Part shown: piece by piece, positions 1 to 6,530 of the stretch
Position numbering within the stretch: position 1 is the stretch's first letter
Layout: each line of letters begins with the position of its first letter
Source: Crocinitomicaceae bacterium
GTDB taxonomy: Bacteria; Bacteroidota; Bacteroidia; Flavobacteriales_D; Crocinitomicaceae
NCBI GenBank assembly: GCA_027084145.1
Contig: JALWLM010000152.1
Coordinates: forward strand, 1 to 6,646
Direction: 5' to 3'
Length of the DNA stretch: 6,646 nucleotides
Made by a program: the position numbers and the translations under genes
Notes under the pieces: generated by a model
What the model was told of the DNA's origin: nothing
Database searches by the model: none
Seen by the model: the letters and a program-made list of their open reading frames with translations, nothing else

Positions 1-143
1 ATATACTACAAGTTGCTGACGCCGGTGTAGAAGCACATTTTGTTACTTTTGATGTTTCAAAAGATTTAAGTCTAAAATTAAAACCTACTCTTCTTGATTA
101 TAATAAAGCAGGGGTATCTTTAACATTAAATTTTAAAAAATGA
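1..143 (+). CDS. DUF5683-type protein, C-terminal end only (partial)
   Basis: The frame is open from the window edge (first full codon at 3) to TGA at 141-143 and gives the last 46 residues of a protein. The segment contains VADAGVEAHFVTFDVS followed by a DLSLKLKP stretch and ends in a short beta-strand-like tail, SLTLNFKK. This resembles the C-terminus of DUF5683 proteins of Bacteroidota, which typically have a 'DA.VDAHL..FDVS..LSL' pattern and lie between parB and dapB. The recognition rests on memory of that pattern plus the dapB neighbour, not on an alignment. The function of the family is not known to me; members are small membrane-associated proteins. The TGA overlaps the dapB ATG in an ATGA junction, which suggests translational coupling. 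The start and most of the protein lie outside the window. Confidence 0.68.
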   Translation, partial: ILQVADAGVEAHFVTFDVSKDLSLKLKPTLLDYNKAGVSLTLNFKK

Positions 144-865
144 AAATTGCACTCATCGGATATGGAAAAATGGGCAAAGCAATTGAAAAAATTGCAACCG
201 AAAGAGGCCATGAAATTGTTGCTCGTGTATCAAGAGAACATTCTATCGATAAAGTGGATTTTTCAAATGTCGATGTTGCCATAGAGTTTACCGTGCCGGG
301 AAAAGCTGTTGAACATCTTAAATATTGCGTCAACAATAATACACCGGTTGTTGTCGGTACTACGGCATGGCATGAGTATTTAGAAGAAGTCAAAGAATTT
401 GTTACTAAAAATAATGGTACTCTTTTATATGCCTCTAATTTCAGTATTGGAGTCAACTTGTTTTTTGAACTAAATAGAAAATTAGCGGAATTAATCAACC
501 CATATCCGGAATACAATGTCCGAGTGGAAGAAACGCATCACACTGAAAAACTAGACGCTCCGAGCGGAACAGCAATCTCCATCGTAGATGATATTATGCT
601 GACCAGTGATAAATTAAATGCATGGAGATTAGTGAGTACTAAAGAAGAAGCAGATGAATTAGCTAAAAATGTTATTCCGGTATTTGCTCATAGAAAACCG
701 GCTATTCCCGGAACTCATCAAGTAAATTATTCTTCGGAAATTGATGATATTGAAATCAAACATACTGCTAAAAGCAGAAAAGGGTTTGCTTTAGGTGCAG
801 TTATTGCTGCAGAATGGCTTCTAGGAAAGAAAGGTATATTTACAATGAAAGACGTTATACAATAA
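140..865 (+). CDS. dapB: 4-hydroxy-tetrahydrodipicolinate reductase
   Basis: This cytoplasmic enzyme reduces the product of DapA, using NAD(P)H, to tetrahydrodipicolinate in the diaminopimelate/lysine pathway, so it supplies both peptidoglycan precursor and lysine. The 241-residue protein starts with a Rossmann fold carrying GYGKMG at 7-12. VGTT at 72-75 and SNFSIGVN at 99-106 are typical family motifs. The catalytic/substrate-binding signature THHTEKLDAPSGTA lies at 132-145; by comparison with E. coli DapB, H133, H134 and K137 are the key residues and the PSGTA loop binds substrate. The C-terminal SRKGFALGAV and AAEW motifs are also present. It is shorter than E. coli DapB (273 aa), as is usual in Bacteroidota. 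The ATG at 140 overlaps the preceding stop, with an A/T-rich leader and no Shine-Dalgarno sequence. No lysine riboswitch could be expected here because the gene is internal to an operon. The frame is intact with all key residues. Confidence 0.97.
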   Translation: MKIALIGYGKMGKAIEKIATERGHEIVARVSREHSIDKVDFSNVDVAIEFTVPGKAVEHLKYCVNNNTPVVVGTTAWHEYLEEVKEFVTKNNGTLLYASNFSIGVNLFFELNRKLAELINPYPEYNVRVEETHHTEKLDAPSGTAISIVDDIMLTSDKLNAWRLVSTKEEADELAKNVIPVFAHRKPAIPGTHQVNYSSEIDDIEIKHTAKSRKGFALGAVIAAEWLLGKKGIFTMKDVIQ

Positions 866-876
866 AAAACAAAACA

Positions 877-2802
877 ATGGACATTATTTATTTTTACATT
901 TTCTTACTCATTCATCCTTATTTAGCTCTTTGGCACAAAAGTTTCGTGCAAGCAGAAAGAAAATCATGGGAAGCTCTTATTCCCGGATATAATTACTTTA
1001 TTGCTTTTAAATTCACCATCAATAAACCTTGGTGGTCACTTCTACTCATATTTCCGGGAGTTCATTTAGTGATGTGGTCTGTAATTAACGTCTCTTACAT
1101 TAGACGTTTTGGTTATTATTCTTTTTTGGATACGCTACAAGGCATCTTTTTCCCTTATATTATTTTCTACAAAATAGTTAAAAATAAAGATCCTTTCCTT
1201 CCTCAAACCAACTGGGCAAATTCAGTAGAAGTCAGTAAGAGAGAGTGGGGAGATCATATCGCCTTATTCTTAGCTCTTCCGGTAATCGGACATATATTAG
1301 CACTAGGAATAGGAATGTTTACAAGACACAAGCCCGGTGAAAAAACAAAAGTTAAAGAATGGGGTGATTCTCTGATTTATGCTATTGTTGCAGCATCCAT
1401 ATTAAGAACTTACGTCTTTGAACCGTTCCAAATCCCTACAGGCTCTATGGAGAAAACATTACTAGTTGGTGATTTTTTATTTGTAAATAAACTTGCTTAC
1501 GGACCAAGAGTTCCAATGACCCCTCTATCCTACCCACTTGTTCACAATAATGTGCCTTGGGTCAATATTCCATCCTATACAACTTTAGAGACATCTAGCT
1601 ACAGAAGACTTCCGGGCTTAGGAACATTAAAAAGAAATGATGTTGTTGTCTTTAATTTCCCTTCGGGAGACACCGCTGTTTATGACCCTAGAATGCCTTA
1701 CGGATTAATGGGACATGATTACCATGGTATTGTAATTTTTGAAGCTCAACGACTGTTTGAACAAGACCCTAAGACAACAAAAGATTTTCAAATTGCTTTT
1801 AAATTTTATTCTGATAGCTTAACAAAATCGATAAGTGCAGATAGTGTAAAAATAAACATAGAAAAAGAAGCTGAATTTAGAGCAAAAGATTATATCTATG
1901 GCAAATTCATTAAAAATTTAGAATATTGGAAAGATAGAGCAAGACATTTCTTAGCTGTTGAAAAAAAAGCCTTTGATCGTTCTACAGGTGAAATCATCGA
2001 ACACTATGGACTTATTTACCGTCCGGTAGATAAACGTGAGAACTATATCAAACGCTGTGTTGCAGTTCCTAAAGATTGGGTTGAATTAAAATCTTCGACA
2101 TTGTACATTAATGATAAGCCTGCTTTTGTTGCTCCAAATCAAAATTTGGAATATACTGTTAGAAACGTTAAAATTCTATCAACAAAAGAAATGGATGAAA
2201 AATATGGATTAGAAGCATATAGTTATGCCCCCGGATATTATTATCCAAGACGAGATTATCGACCTATACCGGGAACAAATGCTTATATCATGCAACTTAC
2301 CAAAAAACAAATTGAATTATTGAAAAAAGATAATCCTGATGCTGAGTTTATTGTAAATACAACACCTCAATACAGTGATGATCCTAATTATAAACCTAAT
2401 CATTTAGATTATCTCAAAAACCTAAATGTATTCCCGAAAGATCCGTATGTTAATAATACAATGACTGATTTTCATAAATTTCAAGTCCCATATAAAGGTC
2501 TAACAGTAAAATTAACAAAAGATAATATCCCTTGGTACCGAAGAATTATCACAGCGTACGAAGGACATCGACTTTCTGAACGAGAAGATGGCATTTACAT
2601 TGATAACAAAAAAACGGATCGTTACACTTTTAATATGGATTACTATTGGATGATGGGAGATAACCGTTACAATTCCGCTGACTCCAGAGTTTGGGGGTTT
2701 GTTCCTGAAGATCATGTTGTAGGAAAAGCTTCTATGGTATGGTTCTCCAAAAGTCCGTACAAAGGTATTCGTTGGGAACGTATATTCAAAGTTATTGAAT
2801 GA
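877..2802 (+). CDS. lepB: Signal peptidase I, large Bacteroidota type
   Basis: This membrane-bound Ser/Lys protease (family S26) removes Sec/Tat signal peptides at the outer face of the inner membrane. With the ATG at 877 the protein has 641 residues, about twice E. coli LepB. Hydrophobic segments at about 2-18, 51-72, 85-98 and 128-148 form an N-terminal membrane domain, probably DUF5684-like. A further segment at about 164-178 leads into the catalytic part. The nucleophile is S190 in IPTGSMEKTLLVGD. The general base is K392 in NYIKRCVAVP. The GDNRYNSADSR box is at 594-604, followed by WGFVPEDHVVGKA. About 200 residues separate Ser and Lys (55 in E. coli), and another large insert precedes the GDNR box; both fit the Bacteroidota form. 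The usual PGD of box D reads PKD here. The frame also opens at ATG 814 inside dapB, but 877 is preferred: it leaves an 11-nt gap, sits behind an A-rich leader and begins directly with the hydrophobic segment. Confidence 0.95.
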   Translation: MDIIYFYIFLLIHPYLALWHKSFVQAERKSWEALIPGYNYFIAFKFTINKPWWSLLLIFPGVHLVMWSVINVSYIRRFGYYSFLDTLQGIFFPYIIFYKIVKNKDPFLPQTNWANSVEVSKREWGDHIALFLALPVIGHILALGIGMFTRHKPGEKTKVKEWGDSLIYAIVAASILRTYVFEPFQIPTGSMEKTLLVGDFLFVNKLAYGPRVPMTPLSYPLVHNNVPWVNIPSYTTLETSSYRRLPGLGTLKRNDVVVFNFPSGDTAVYDPRMPYGLMGHDYHGIVIFEAQRLFEQDPKTTKDFQIAFKFYSDSLTKSISADSVKINIEKEAEFRAKDYIYGKFIKNLEYWKDRARHFLAVEKKAFDRSTGEIIEHYGLIYRPVDKRENYIKRCVAVPKDWVELKSSTLYINDKPAFVAPNQNLEYTVRNVKILSTKEMDEKYGLEAYSYAPGYYYPRRDYRPIPGTNAYIMQLTKKQIELLKKDNPDAEFIVNTTPQYSDDPNYKPNHLDYLKNLNVFPKDPYVNNTMTDFHKFQVPYKGLTVKLTKDNIPWYRRIITAYEGHRLSEREDGIYIDNKKTDRYTFNMDYYWMMGDNRYNSADSRVWGFVPEDHVVGKASMVWFSKSPYKGIRWERIFKVIE

Positions 2803-3404
2803 CACCTATATTCCCGATAGCTTATTTCGGTAGTATTTTATACTTCCAAGAACTCGTAAAATATGATACGGTTTTCATGGAAGCAAAAGAACATTTTCCC
2901 AAACAAACTTTACGAAACCGTTGTGAAATACTTAGTGCTGACGGACCATTGACTTTGTCAATTCCCATTAAACGAAAACATAGAACTAAAACCTTTACGG
3001 AAAATATTACATTATCTGATCAAGAAAACTGGAGAATCAGGCATTGGAGAGCTATTAAAACAGCATACCAATCCGCTCCTTTCTTTGATTATTACGGTAT
3101 GGAAGTAGAAGAACTTCTTTTCTATAAAACCAATCTATTATTTGATTTTAATATAGTAATCACACAACGTATTTTAAAATGGCTCGATATTGAAGTCAAT
3201 ATAAAAAAAACAGAAACCTTTGCTCCTATTAAAGATAATGAAGATTTTAGGGTCAAAATGTCAGATAAATCTTTTGGAAAAGAAAGAGAACCCTGCCCTT
3301 ACATTCAAGTATTCCCGGAAAAGAATTATTTTTCTAAAAGGATTTCCATATTAGATGCTATTTTTTGTGAGGGTCCATTGACTAGAAATTTATTAATAAA
3401 ATAA
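2799..3404 (+). CDS. WbqC-family protein
   Basis: This 201-residue protein belongs to the WbqC-like family (PF08889), cytoplasmic proteins first noted in O-antigen gene clusters and of unproven biochemical activity. Family motifs visible are AYFGSILYFQEL at 8-19, KQTLRNRCEI at 35-44, LSIPIKRK at 53-60, W78 with RHWRAIKTAY at 81-90, SAPFFDYY at 92-99, PYIQVF at 167-172, and SILDAIFCEGP at 183-193 near the C-terminus. The protein is full length, with no signal peptide or membrane segment. Its ATG overlaps the lepB stop in an ATGA junction, so translation is probably coupled to lepB. Placement after lepB is common in Bacteroidota and does not imply an O-antigen role here. The family assignment is firm; the function is not known. 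Confidence 0.9.
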   Translation: MTPIFPIAYFGSILYFQELVKYDTVFMEAKEHFPKQTLRNRCEILSADGPLTLSIPIKRKHRTKTFTENITLSDQENWRIRHWRAIKTAYQSAPFFDYYGMEVEELLFYKTNLLFDFNIVITQRILKWLDIEVNIKKTETFAPIKDNEDFRVKMSDKSFGKEREPCPYIQVFPEKNYFSKRISILDAIFCEGPLTRNLLIK

Positions 3405-3414
3405 TTAATTAGAT

Positions 3415-4017
3415 ATGAGTGTTTATTCTTTTAATGGTTTTATTCCGGTAATTAAAGAAAGTTCATTTATTCATCCAAAGGCATCTGTCACAGGCAATGT
3501 CATTATCGGAGAGAATGTTTATATAGGTCCCGGAGCAGCTATTCGGGGAGACTGGGGACAAATCATTATCGAAGATGGATGTAATGTACAAGAAAACTGT
3601 ACAATTCACATGTTTCCCGGTACTACAGTGCATCTAAAAAAATCTGCCCACATTGGTCATGGAGCAATTATTCACGGAGGAATTATCGGAGAAAATTGTC
3701 TAATAGGAATGAATGCCGTTATTATGGACGATGTGATTCTTGGAGATGAGTGTATTGTTGGGGCCTTAAGTTTTGTTCCTGCCAAAAAGAATTTTCCTAA
3801 TCGAAGTTTGATTGTCGGAAATCCCGCTGAAACCATAAAAGAAGTAAGCGATGAAATGATTGCTTGGAAAACAATGGGAACTCAACTCTACCAAAAACTA
3901 CCACAAGAATGTTTTGAAACACTAAGAGAAGTCGAACCCTTACGTGAAATAGAAGAAAACCGCCCGAAACAAGAAATTTTATATCAAACTTGGGAACAAA
4001 TCAAAAAGAGAAAATAA
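3415..4017 (+). CDS. paaY: PaaY-like left-handed beta-helix (gamma-carbonic-anhydrase superfamily) protein
   Basis: This 200-residue cytoplasmic protein is built from hexapeptide repeats (for example VIIGEN, VYIGPG, AIIHGG, CLIGMN, VILGDE, CIVGAL), which form a left-handed beta-helix expected to trimerise. The likely metal ligands are H65 (in TIH), H82 and H87 (in HIGHGAIIH), the arrangement of gamma-carbonic-anhydrase relatives. The whole length follows E. coli PaaY closely, including the VYIGPGAAIRGDWG opening, the IVGNPAETIKEVS strand and the C-terminal WKTMGTQLYQ and EVEPLREIE motifs. These separate it from YrdA-type gamma-CAs. In E. coli, PaaY is a thioesterase linked to phenylacetate degradation, and CaiE is a close relative. 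No paa genes are visible here, so the substrate is uncertain. The gene starts 10 nt after wbqC with no Shine-Dalgarno sequence and is probably in the same transcript. The symbol is by similarity only. Confidence 0.85.
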   Translation: MSVYSFNGFIPVIKESSFIHPKASVTGNVIIGENVYIGPGAAIRGDWGQIIIEDGCNVQENCTIHMFPGTTVHLKKSAHIGHGAIIHGGIIGENCLIGMNAVIMDDVILGDECIVGALSFVPAKKNFPNRSLIVGNPAETIKEVSDEMIAWKTMGTQLYQKLPQECFETLREVEPLREIEENRPKQEILYQTWEQIKKRK

Positions 4018-4022
4018 TCAAT

Positions 4023-5597
4023 ATGAAAGGAATACTTGCTTTTATCTTTATTGTTCTATTTTCCATTATTAGTTTAGGTCAAAATAAAACAATTGACATA
4101 CTTCATTACGACATTTCATTAAAAGTAACCGATAATAATGATTCTGTTTTTATTCAAGAGAATATCTTGCTCGTTAAAAAAGAACCAATAGATACACTTT
4201 GGTTAGACCTATACAAAAATGAAAATATTGGAATGACAGTTCATCAAGTATCCTTCCAACAAAAAGATATTCCCTTTTTACAAAAAGACCATAAAATATA
4301 TATTCCCATATCTACAATAAAACAAGACACGATAAAGCTTTACTTCTCTTTTTCAGGAATACCGAAAACAGGCTTAATTATTCAAAAAAATAAATTTGGT
4401 CATCGAACTTTTTTTGGAGACAATTGGCCTAATAGAGCTCGTCATTGGTTTATTTGCAACGATCACCTTTCCGATAAAGCAACCGTTGATTTTTCGGTCA
4501 TTGCTCCTGCACATTATGAAGTTATTTCTAATGGTATAAAAACAAAAGAAATCCTGCTTAATTCATCTTTCAAACAAACAAATTATAAATGTAAATACAT
4601 CTTACCTACCAAAGTCATGGTGGTGGGAATTGCTGACTTTAAAATAAAAAATGTGGAAAAAGAAGCTATTCCTACTTCTTTCTGGGTATATCCGGAAAAT
4701 GCGACACAAGCATTTGATGACCTCAGTGTTGCACCTGAAATTCTTTCTTTTTTTACAGAATTAGTTGCTCCCTACCCTTTTCATAAATTAGCTCATGTAC
4801 AATCCACTACTGAATTTGGAGGAATGGAAAATGCCGGATGCATTTTTTATGGAGAAAATGAATTTACAGGAGAAAAACAAATGGAAATGCTCATTGCTCA
4901 TGAAACGGCTCATCAATGGTTTGGTAATTGTGCGACAGAAAGTGACTGGAAACACCTTTGGCTAAGTGAAGGATTTGCAACTTACTTCACTCATCTTTAT
5001 GCAGAAAAAAAATATGGAAAAGAACTTTTACAAAAAAGATTATTAAAAGATAGAAAACGAATTCAATATTTCCAGAAGATGTATAAAGCTCCGGTAATTG
5101 ACCATAATGATCATCTCATGCAGCTACTTAACCCTAATTCTTACCAAAGAGGAAGTTGGGTACTCCATATGTTACGTCAAGAAATAGGTGATTCTTTATT
5201 TTTTCAAGGAATAAGAAAGTACTTCCATATTTTTCAATATAAAAACGCTTCCTCAAAAGACTTTTTTGATATTATGGAGTCTGTATCAGGACAAGATTTT
5301 ACTACTTTTTACCATCAGTGGTTGACAAATGCTGAAATACCTATCATTTCAACAACAATAAAACAAAAATGTTTTAGAAAAAAGGCTTCTATTATTTTAA
5401 TGCAGAAACAAAAAGGAAAACCATTTCGATTAAAACTAGAAACAATGATTCACTTGAAGAATGGTACAAAAGAAAAAATAAATACTCATTTTGATGGACT
5501 TGAATCTACGATTAAAATACCTGTCAATTTCAAAAAAAAGGAAATTGTATCTATTCAACTTGACCCTGAGGTGAAAGTTTTATTTTTTGAAAAATAA
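4023..5597 (+). CDS. Exported M1-family zinc aminopeptidase
   Basis: This is a metallo-aminopeptidase of peptidase family M1 (aminopeptidase N-like) that removes N-terminal residues from peptides. It has 524 residues from the ATG at 4023. Residues 1-19 form a Sec signal peptide (MKG, a hydrophobic stretch, cleavage probable near SLG/Q). No lipoprotein cysteine follows and there is no T9SS tail, so a periplasmic location is inferred. An N-terminal beta-rich domain precedes the exopeptidase motif GGMENAG at 266-272. The zinc site is HETAH at 293-297 with WFGN after it, and the third ligand E316 in LWLSEGFATYF gives the expected HExxH-18-E spacing. The likely transition-state Tyr is Y374 in SYQRG. 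The protein ends after a short beta-sandwich and lacks the long C-terminal helical domain of PepN/ERAP types. The frame extends upstream to ATG 3990 inside paaY, but 4023 (5 nt after the paaY stop) begins exactly at the signal peptide and is preferred. The physiological substrate is not evident. Confidence 0.93.
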   Translation: MKGILAFIFIVLFSIISLGQNKTIDILHYDISLKVTDNNDSVFIQENILLVKKEPIDTLWLDLYKNENIGMTVHQVSFQQKDIPFLQKDHKIYIPISTIKQDTIKLYFSFSGIPKTGLIIQKNKFGHRTFFGDNWPNRARHWFICNDHLSDKATVDFSVIAPAHYEVISNGIKTKEILLNSSFKQTNYKCKYILPTKVMVVGIADFKIKNVEKEAIPTSFWVYPENATQAFDDLSVAPEILSFFTELVAPYPFHKLAHVQSTTEFGGMENAGCIFYGENEFTGEKQMEMLIAHETAHQWFGNCATESDWKHLWLSEGFATYFTHLYAEKKYGKELLQKRLLKDRKRIQYFQKMYKAPVIDHNDHLMQLLNPNSYQRGSWVLHMLRQEIGDSLFFQGIRKYFHIFQYKNASSKDFFDIMESVSGQDFTTFYHQWLTNAEIPIISTTIKQKCFRKKASIILMQKQKGKPFRLKLETMIHLKNGTKEKINTHFDGLESTIKIPVNFKKKEIVSIQLDPEVKVLFFEK

Positions 5598-5598
5598 A

Positions 5599-5620
5599 AA
5601 AGGGAACTAACGTTCCCTTT
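5599..5620 (-). terminator. Intrinsic terminator for the minus-strand gene
   Basis: A perfect 9-bp stem, AAAGGGAAC (5599-5607) and GTTCCCTTT (5612-5620), encloses a 4-nt loop. Read on the minus strand it is followed by TTTATTTTTC, a good U-tract. It starts 22 nt past the stop of the minus-strand gene ending at 5643. On the plus strand it begins just after the peptidase stop but is followed by A-rich sequence, so it fits the minus direction better, although the hairpin may act both ways. Confidence 0.85.
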
Positions 5621-5622
5621 AA

Positions 5623-5652
5623 AATTTAAAATCTGTTTTAAATTATTTTTTT
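5623..5652 (+). terminator. Probable terminator for the plus-strand operon
   Basis: A second perfect 9-bp stem, AATTTAAAA (5623-5631) and TTTTAAATT (5636-5644), has the loop TCTG and is followed on the plus strand by A and then seven T (5646-5652). The stem is entirely A/T, so it is weak alone and may work together with the GC-containing hairpin just upstream. It overlaps the stop codon and last codons of the opposing gene. The position, 26 nt past the end of the six-gene unit, supports the role; the strength is uncertain. Confidence 0.5.
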
Positions 5653-6485
5653 ACTAAAATCTTCGATGTCATCGGTTGATTTCCTACAAAGAAGTTAACA
5701 ATATAAATTCCTTCTTTAATGTCATGAGGAAGTGAAATACTTAATTTATTCTCTCCTATTATTGAATTATCTAATAATTTAGATACAACTTTTTTTCCAT
5801 CTAAAGAAGTGATATTGATAGACATTCTTTCAGCAGTCAATGAATTAAAAGAAATAGAAATTTCATTTACTGCAGGTCGATATCCTGCCATAAATTCATT
5901 ATCAAAATTTTGTTCTTCAATTCCTGTAGTTGTTCCATTAATGACATGTTGAGAAAGATAAATTTCATCTCCTCCTGTTGTGCCGTCACCATTAGCTACA
6001 TTCGTTGCAACATAAAATGTTACCGAACCTACATCTGTTGCGGGAGCATTCCATGTCCATGCCCAAACTGAACCTCCTGCATTAGAGGTCGATGTATGCG
6101 TAGCATAATCTCTGGAGTTTCCTTGTACCACTTGAGTGCCTCCAATAGAAGACGCGGTAAAGGACCCGGCCATATTTCCTGACGCATCTAATGCCGTTGC
6201 TTGAAACCCTTGTTTTGATGAGGTTCCAGTTAAAGTAAGTGTGGCTGTATAAGTTCCTCCCGGAGCATAACTGGAAACAGGATTTGTTCCTTGTAAAACA
6301 GCAAAACTATTCATCGTCTGTCCTCCCATCACAGACCCTGTGTGACATTGAGAACATGTCTGCTCTCCCGGTGCGCCTGTTTTCCCAAATGGAGCTCCCG
6401 ATTCATTTAAGTTCTTATAAACATCCTTATAAGCTTCTATTTTTTCAACTCCTGTACGCTGAAGAGATAATAATCCTCCAATCAA
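5643..6485 (-). CDS. Secreted choice-of-anchor V (reelin-like) protein with T9SS type A tail; 5' end defective
   Basis: From the TTG at 6485 this gives 280 residues. The start is a convenience: no ATG exists, and the upstream codons in frame (TTT to TTA, 6506-6486) complete a hydrophobic signal-peptide core but are preceded by TAA at 6507-6509. Residues 30-50 carry GAPFGKTGAPGEQTC and a CSQCH (C44, C47, H48) motif. A reelin/choice-of-anchor V beta domain follows at about 55-185, with GFQATALD, the W-A-W-T-W run, APATDVGSVTFYVA and NGDGTTGGDEIY. The C-terminal ~75 residues (INITSLDGKKVV, EGIYIVNFF, SKILVKK) fit a T9SS type A sorting domain, so export through the outer membrane and cell-surface attachment or release are inferred. 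CxxCH could bind haem c or be structural. The function is unknown. The gene is convergent with the upstream operon and has its own terminator. It may be a recent pseudogene, a gene damaged by sequence error, or truncated by a rearrangement. Confidence 0.83.
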   Translation of the reverse strand: MIGGLLSLQRTGVEKIEAYKDVYKNLNESGAPFGKTGAPGEQTCSQCHTGSVMGGQTMNSFAVLQGTNPVSSYAPGGTYTATLTLTGTSSKQGFQATALDASGNMAGSFTASSIGGTQVVQGNSRDYATHTSTSNAGGSVWAWTWNAPATDVGSVTFYVATNVANGDGTTGGDEIYLSQHVINGTTTGIEEQNFDNEFMAGYRPAVNEISISFNSLTAERMSINITSLDGKKVVSKLLDNSIIGENKLSISLPHDIKEGIYIVNFFVGNQPMTSKILVKK

Positions 6486-6530
6486 TAAAGTTGATAATCC
6501 TAAAAATTATACCGTCTTTAATTTTTTCAA
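6486..6530 (-). other. Remnant of signal-peptide coding sequence with in-frame stop
   Basis: Reading the minus strand in the frame of the downstream gene gives TTG at 6528-6530, then KKLKTV, a TAA at 6507-6509, then FLGLSTLLIGG continuing into the gene. A Lys-rich start followed by a hydrophobic core is a normal Sec signal peptide except for the stop and the TTG in place of ATG. The hydrophobic half is convincing. The KKLKTV half could be chance, because the A-rich sequence yields lysine codons easily and the same bases are readable in a plus-strand frame. Confidence 0.45.

Noticed and set aside
133..516. 127-codon open frame on the minus strand within dapB
   Set aside because: Antisense shadow of a firmly identified gene, with no recognisable domain.
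814..876. Upstream extension of the lepB frame to ATG 814
   Set aside because: It would overlap dapB by 52 nt and add a charged segment (MASRKERYIYNERR) before the natural hydrophobic start; the ATG at 877 has normal spacing.
2512..2805. 97-codon open frame on the minus strand within the end of lepB
   Set aside because: Antisense to the conserved GDNR box region of lepB; composition looks like a shadow.
3990..4022. Upstream extension of the M1 peptidase frame to ATG 3990
   Set aside because: It would put 11 polar residues before a complete signal peptide and overlap the PaaY-like gene; the ATG at 4023 begins exactly at the signal sequence.
866..4022. Shine-Dalgarno sites or internal promoters between operon genes
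   Set aside because: Gaps are 5-11 nt and A/T-rich with no purine-rich GGAGG-like element, as usual in this phylum.
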